Source of the DNA: Pseudanabaena sp. BC1403 | GTDB taxonomy: Bacteria; Cyanobacteriota; Cyanobacteriia; Pseudanabaenales; Pseudanabaenaceae | Length of the DNA stretch: 64,000 nt | Direction: 5' to 3' | Assembly (NCBI RefSeq): GCF_002914585.1 | Contig: NZ_PDDM01000002.1 | Coordinates: 248,001 to 312,000, forward strand | Shown here: positions 60,524 to 64,000 of the stretch, piece after piece | Position numbering within the stretch: the first letter of the stretch is position 1 | Layout of the letters: each line of letters opens with the position of its first letter | Notes under the pieces: model-generated | Told to the model about the DNA's origin: nothing | The model's database searches: none | What the model saw: the letters and a program-made list of their open reading frames with translations, nothing else | Position numbers and translations under genes: made by a program

Positions 60524-60559
60524 AATAAAGGCGCACCCTTAGGGTGCGCCTTTATTTTA
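60521..60559. terminator. Bidirectional terminator between pgm and mobA
   Basis: TAAAATAAAGGCGCACCC pairs exactly with its complement across TTA. It includes the pgm stop codon on one side and the last codons of mobA on the other. Confidence 0.88.
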
Positions 60560-61214
60560 TCGAGTGAAAATCTTCTGGAGTATTGCAATTAAACAGCATC
60601 GCAAAAGGTGCATTTTCTATCTCAATAACTTCTTGATTACTTAACCATTTTTGAAACGATCGCCCTCCAATATTGATAAACTCTCTGAGAGAATCTTGAC
60701 ATTGCCAACGATAGAAACCGCATAGAGGTTCCCATTGCTTTTGCGAATTCTCATCTACATACCGAGGTAAATAAGCGATCGCAGTTTCAGGTAAATTCGC
60801 TAACTGGCTAGCCCAAATCTGGAGAATATCACCTTGCAGATTTGGCAAATCACAGGCAAGCAATAAGATCCAATCAACAGGACTCGCGATCTCCTGAATT
60901 CCTTGCCAAAAGCCAACTAATGCTCCATCAAATTGTTGATCTAAAACTAGATAGGAATGCGGTAAATTTTGGGCGATCGCTTCTTGGTATTGTTCCTGAC
61001 TTCGCGCCACGACATAAACTGAATTGGCTACTTCTAGAGCAGTTCGACAGGTTCTAGATAATAGAGTTTCCCCATTAATTTCTAATAAAGCTTTATCCCT
61101 TCCCATCCTTGAGCTTTTTCCACCCGAAAGCGCGATCGCAGTGACTTTAACCAAAAGAGAGTTGCGGTGCGGTGCGCCGCAACTCTCTTTTGGTTTTTGG
61201 GTTTTCCCTAACAT
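60552..61214 (-). CDS. mobA: Molybdenum cofactor guanylyltransferase
   Basis: MobA attaches GMP to molybdopterin for the bis-MGD cofactor, used by enzymes such as the FdhF/YdeP oxidoreductase at 1.5 kb. Signatures: VTAIALSGGKSSRMGRDKALLEI, VYVVARSQ, WILLLACDLPNL (metal Asp), and the C-terminal EPLCGFYRW. The ATG at 61214 gives 220 residues, but residues 5-21 are encoded by a hairpin of the recurrent type and are not family-like. A TTG at 61154 (reads MVKVTAIALSGG) would give the usual N-terminus. Neither has a strong ribosome-binding site. Family firm, start open. Confidence 0.87.
   Translation of the reverse strand: MLGKTQKPKESCGAPHRNSLLVKVTAIALSGGKSSRMGRDKALLEINGETLLSRTCRTALEVANSVYVVARSQEQYQEAIAQNLPHSYLVLDQQFDGALVGFWQGIQEIASPVDWILLLACDLPNLQGDILQIWASQLANLPETAIAYLPRYVDENSQKQWEPLCGFYRWQCQDSLREFINIGGRSFQKWLSNQEVIEIENAPFAMLFNCNTPEDFHSIK
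61149..61195. repeat. 22-bp hairpin at the 5' end of mobA
   Basis: AACCAAAAGAGAGTTGCGGT and two more bases pair with the complement (one G.U) across GGT. It lies between the hydrolase stop and the family-like start of mobA and is of the same type as the gene-end hairpins. Confidence 0.75.
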
Positions 61215-61216
61215 AA

Positions 61217-62152
61217 TTAGCTACCGCTATAGATGAATTTGAGAATCTCTTGGGCAGTAATTTCGGGGCGTTCTAAATGAGGAACATGTCCGCTATTGTC
61301 AATCCAAACGAGCTTATTGTTGGGAATAATTGATTGGAACTTGGCTGCATCTTTTGTTCCAAGAATGCGATCGCGATCGCCCCAGAGAATTAACGTTTCT
61401 TGTGGCAAATATGCTAATTGCTTTGCAAAGGAACCATAGCCACCGCTTTTAGTAAATGCAATCAGGGAATCACTCCAACGAGGCATAGCTAAATGTAAAG
61501 ATGCGCAAACTTCGGCATCGGGCGTGACAAATCTAGAATCAGCATAAGCCTTGAGACTGACTTCACGGCGGACTTTTGGGCTTCGCAAAAAATCTGTTGC
61601 CATTCGATCTAGAGGTGGCACAAGAAATTTACCAGCAGCAGTTCCCTTTCGCATTCCTGCACTGCCAATGAGAATCAATTTTTTCACTACATCAGGATAG
61701 GTAAGCGCAAAGTCGATCGCAGTTGCACCGCCCATTGATGCTCCAACTAAAATAATTGGTTTAGCGATCGCTGTTTTCCAGAAATAGTAAAGATGCTCTT
61801 TGATCGCTTCAGGACTAACTTGGCTATCAGCCAGACGTTCGGTTAACCCGAAGCCAAATAAATCCATAGCAAAAGTTTGATGCGAAGTCGCCAGTTTAGG
61901 GAGCAGTCGTCGAAACTCTAATAGAGAGCTATCAAACCCATGCAGTAGCAAAATCGGTGTATCTTGATTACTTTTAGATTGACCATCGCAGACATAGCTC
62001 GTCAAAATCACTTCACTAGTGAAGTTCGTGGATACAAGACAAAATTGAATATTATCAACCAGCTCGATCGATGTTGGTTCTGTGAGCTGCGATCGCAGTT
62101 GGGTAACTTCAGGCGGTAAGTTCGACATTAGATCGTGTTCAGGTTTCATCAC
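61217..62152 (-). CDS. Alpha/beta-hydrolase
   Basis: A 311-residue alpha/beta-hydrolase fold protein. Signs are ILLLHGFDSSLLEFRRL (oxyanion region), nucleophile elbow VGASMGGATA (Ser), acid in LILWGDRDRIL, and His in DNSGHVPHLERPE. No signal peptide. Substrate unknown; many cyanobacterial homologues are annotated as putative esterases or lipases. Its start overlaps the 3' end of the membrane-protein gene by 14 bp, so they are probably translated together. Confidence 0.88.
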   Translation of the reverse strand: MMKPEHDLMSNLPPEVTQLRSQLTEPTSIELVDNIQFCLVSTNFTSEVILTSYVCDGQSKSNQDTPILLLHGFDSSLLEFRRLLPKLATSHQTFAMDLFGFGLTERLADSQVSPEAIKEHLYYFWKTAIAKPIILVGASMGGATAIDFALTYPDVVKKLILIGSAGMRKGTAAGKFLVPPLDRMATDFLRSPKVRREVSLKAYADSRFVTPDAEVCASLHLAMPRWSDSLIAFTKSGGYGSFAKQLAYLPQETLILWGDRDRILGTKDAAKFQSIIPNNKLVWIDNSGHVPHLERPEITAQEILKFIYSGS

Positions 62153-62963
62153 TACTCATCTTATTGATTCCATCTATTCCATCACTTGCAGGTAATAGGG
62201 AATTTGCCTCTAACTCTGTATTTTTCCGCTTTAACTGGTGTAGGCGCATTTTTACAAGAGTTGCCCCTGTAATCGTGGCATAAAAAGGAGTAAATCCTAA
62301 AAAGAATAATAGAATCCCATATAAACTGCCCCGACCTCGAAAAATAGCAATAATGGCGATCGCCATTATTGTTACTAGAACAATATTAACTATCAGCCAT
62401 AAAATAGCTCTCCCTTTCAAGAACTGAGGATTAGAGAATTTTGGATGCTGACTATTCCACAAGACTAGACATTGTAAAACGCCCAATAGGATTCCCGCCA
62501 AAACTAGCCATAGAGAATTAACTGCCAATAGTGGAATGCGATCAACGATATTGCTCTCGGCAAAAGAACCATCTGGATTAAGCACAAAGCCAAATTGGGC
62601 TGTATAGGCTAAGCTTGTGGCTGCAAATCCAATCCAAGTCCAGCCAAATGTACTAGCTAAAATCCACCAGCCTGAAGATTTAAAGAATCGCCGCAAAACT
62701 AGATATTGCATTAAGCCCACAAATGCGCCTACTACAATCGCTCCACTGACAATGCCAGTTGATACAGGACAGTTAAGGCTCCCAAAACCTGTATCGCAAA
62801 TGCGGAGATCAATCAGGCGATCGCTAAGGTAATGAACTCCCGCTAAACAAGCAGCAATCCCAAATATAGTGCCGATCACAGCACCAACTAGCGTAGCTAG
62901 TACCCATCGCCACCATAGACCGACAGCAGATAAAGTGCGTTGTTTTTGCATTGTGTATTTCAA
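62139..62963 (-). CDS. Multi-pass membrane protein of unknown function
   Basis: A 274-residue protein with about six predicted membrane helices: about 20-42, 70-92, 100-122, 148-170, 190-212 and 218-240. It has a polar C-terminal tail. The sequence LRICDTGFGSLNCPVSTG with two Cys lies in the first loop, possibly outside. I recognise no family. A second ATG a few codons in is possible as start. Coupled by overlap to the hydrolase gene downstream. Confidence 0.6.
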   Translation of the reverse strand: MKYTMQKQRTLSAVGLWWRWVLATLVGAVIGTIFGIAACLAGVHYLSDRLIDLRICDTGFGSLNCPVSTGIVSGAIVVGAFVGLMQYLVLRRFFKSSGWWILASTFGWTWIGFAATSLAYTAQFGFVLNPDGSFAESNIVDRIPLLAVNSLWLVLAGILLGVLQCLVLWNSQHPKFSNPQFLKGRAILWLIVNIVLVTIMAIAIIAIFRGRGSLYGILLFFLGFTPFYATITGATLVKMRLHQLKRKNTELEANSLLPASDGIDGINKMSSDET

Positions 62964-63011
62964 TCCTGCATGGCAAGCGAACTCGAATATTTCGATCGCA
63001 GCATTAAATTT

Positions 63012-64000
63012 CTAGATTAGTTCTTCTGTGACAATCCTACGCAAAATCTCAGCGACTGTAGCAGCCATTCTCGCATCAATTTCTAAAGCTTCGCGCACAG
63101 GATCTCTAAGATTAAGGACAGCACGTAAAGTCATATTAACTGATCGCATCTTTGGTAAAGGCAAATCATGGGATTGGGCAAGGCGATCGACAAACTGGAT
63201 ACAAGCAGTATAGGTAAGCTCAGTTTGTTTACGTTGATCGCTGTATCCAAAACCCATCTTGGATATCACCACAGGATTGTCAATAAAATATGACAATCCG
63301 AGAGCCACAATCGCTGCATCCACGTACCTTGCCGTATCTCGCCCCATCGCATTAATCAAAGTGCTTAGACTATGCCACTGGGCAGGTAAGCGATTGGCAG
63401 GAGTTAGATGACGATGCCATGCGATTTGAGAAACACTTCTTGTTAAGTCATAGGCAGAAATTAAATTGTCACCTCGATGTAGATCTTTGACTCCATTAAT
63501 TATATTTGTTCCTGTGGGATCGCGCAAAATCGGCTGTTCAATGTAAGGAGCCTCACCATAGCGTCCTTGAAAAGTTAGCTTTTGATTGCCTGTAATTTTT
63601 ATTAGCCAATTCTGTAATGCTAAGGGCGTAGTAAATTGCTTAAACATTGCCGACAATCCATTTGAGGTCATGCCATTAGATTCATCATAAGCACAAATAC
63701 GCTGAGCCATTTCCGCAAATGTGCGCGGTATTTTATTTCCCTGTGTATCAGCGATCGCACAATTAGCGATCGCTTGATTTGGTTGCACTTGATTGGCTTG
63801 GCAAATGGTATAGAGCAAAGGCAATATTTTGGTAGAACTCCAAAACTGGACATTGCTTAAAGGATCGCGCCCAATCCAACGGGCTAACATTTGTCCATTA
63901 ACGACACTGCCAACGCAGATGCAAGCTTGTTGAATGCTGCTATGGAGAAATTCTAAGCCGACGTTTTCAATATTGGGAATTGCTCCGATCGCAGGATATG
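63012..64000 (-). CDS. Serine hydrolase / beta-lactamase-like protein, 5' part outside window
   Basis: The frame on the minus strand stays open to the window edge, so at least 330 residues are encoded and the N-terminus (probably with a signal peptide) is missing. The segment VQFWSSTKILPLLYTI carries an SxxK motif (SSTK) like that of class A beta-lactamase and penicillin-binding families, and MFKQFTTPLALQNWL and a YDLTRSVSQIAWH block follow. The C-terminal half is helical. No KTG triad is obvious to me. Probably exported; whether it cuts beta-lactams or another substrate is not known. Confidence 0.65.
   Translation of the reverse strand, partial: YPAIGAIPNIENVGLEFLHSSIQQACICVGSVVNGQMLARWIGRDPLSNVQFWSSTKILPLLYTICQANQVQPNQAIANCAIADTQGNKIPRTFAEMAQRICAYDESNGMTSNGLSAMFKQFTTPLALQNWLIKITGNQKLTFQGRYGEAPYIEQPILRDPTGTNIINGVKDLHRGDNLISAYDLTRSVSQIAWHRHLTPANRLPAQWHSLSTLINAMGRDTARYVDAAIVALGLSYFIDNPVVISKMGFGYSDQRKQTELTYTACIQFVDRLAQSHDLPLPKMRSVNMTLRAVLNLRDPVREALEIDARMAATVAEILRRIVTEELI

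Overview
This window is chromosomal DNA of a cyanobacterium. Direct signs are an allophycocyanin-like core subunit (apcF), the cytochrome b6f pair petC-petA, the photosystem II gene psbZ, a Calvin-cycle class II fructose-bisphosphate aldolase, a DevB/DevC exporter pair, a SigG-type sigma factor with its membrane partner, and very many GCGATCGC (HIP1) octamers. Base composition is moderately AT-rich. A filamentous or Pseudanabaena-like freshwater lineage is a guess from gene content and codon flavour, not a demonstrated assignment.

Layout. 0-13.5 kb is mostly housekeeping and metabolism: the tail of era, an ECF/CbiQ permease, an FdhF/YdeP molybdopterin oxidoreductase, two small secreted proteins, a histidine kinase, dxs, a FIST sensor protein, apcF, fba, and a response regulator whose 3' end overlaps a small HD-type (p)ppGpp hydrolase-like gene. 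13.5-27.6 kb is the most unusual part. It holds a two-partner-secretion locus (TpsB, and a 1969-residue TpsA whose C-terminus is a CHAT caspase-like domain), facing a four-gene run made of a sigma-like factor, a DUF1822 protein, a membrane CHAT-CHASE2 protein and a DUF928-like exported protein. I propose this as one linked signalling, protease and surface-display system.

27.6-32.5 kb is accessory DNA. It has a 142-bp MITE-like element, a ribbon-helix-helix regulator with a palindromic operator, an HNH endonuclease, an alr0857-type protein, and an array of seven atypical tRNA genes (Phe, Asn, a short-variable-arm tRNA with a UAG anticodon, Pro, an initiator-like CAU, Thr, Arg), most of them separated by hairpins. 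The operator half-site found at the regulator gene recurs as a cluster just upstream of the array. 32.5-45.8 kb is mixed: a DUF4336 protein, a lipoprotein, DevC/DevB without an adjacent ATPase gene, DUF4259, an M3 oligopeptidase, a HepT-like protein lacking its active-site motif, cobA and two pentapeptide-repeat proteins, with several structured repeat families between genes.

45.8-64 kb returns to core genes: pyrH-frr, petC-petA, a Ser/Thr kinase with a C-terminal propeller-like region, rne, a double histidine phosphatase, psbZ-ribH, an Rrf2 regulator, sigG plus anti-sigma, pgm, mobA, an alpha/beta hydrolase with a membrane protein, and the 3' part of a serine-hydrolase gene cut by the window end. 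Almost every gene boundary carries a long, often perfect hairpin with a 3-nt loop (commonly GCGAAGC or GCAAAGC at the tip). These act plausibly as terminators but are longer than needed for that. No CRISPR array, complete insertion sequence, prophage or rRNA operon was found.
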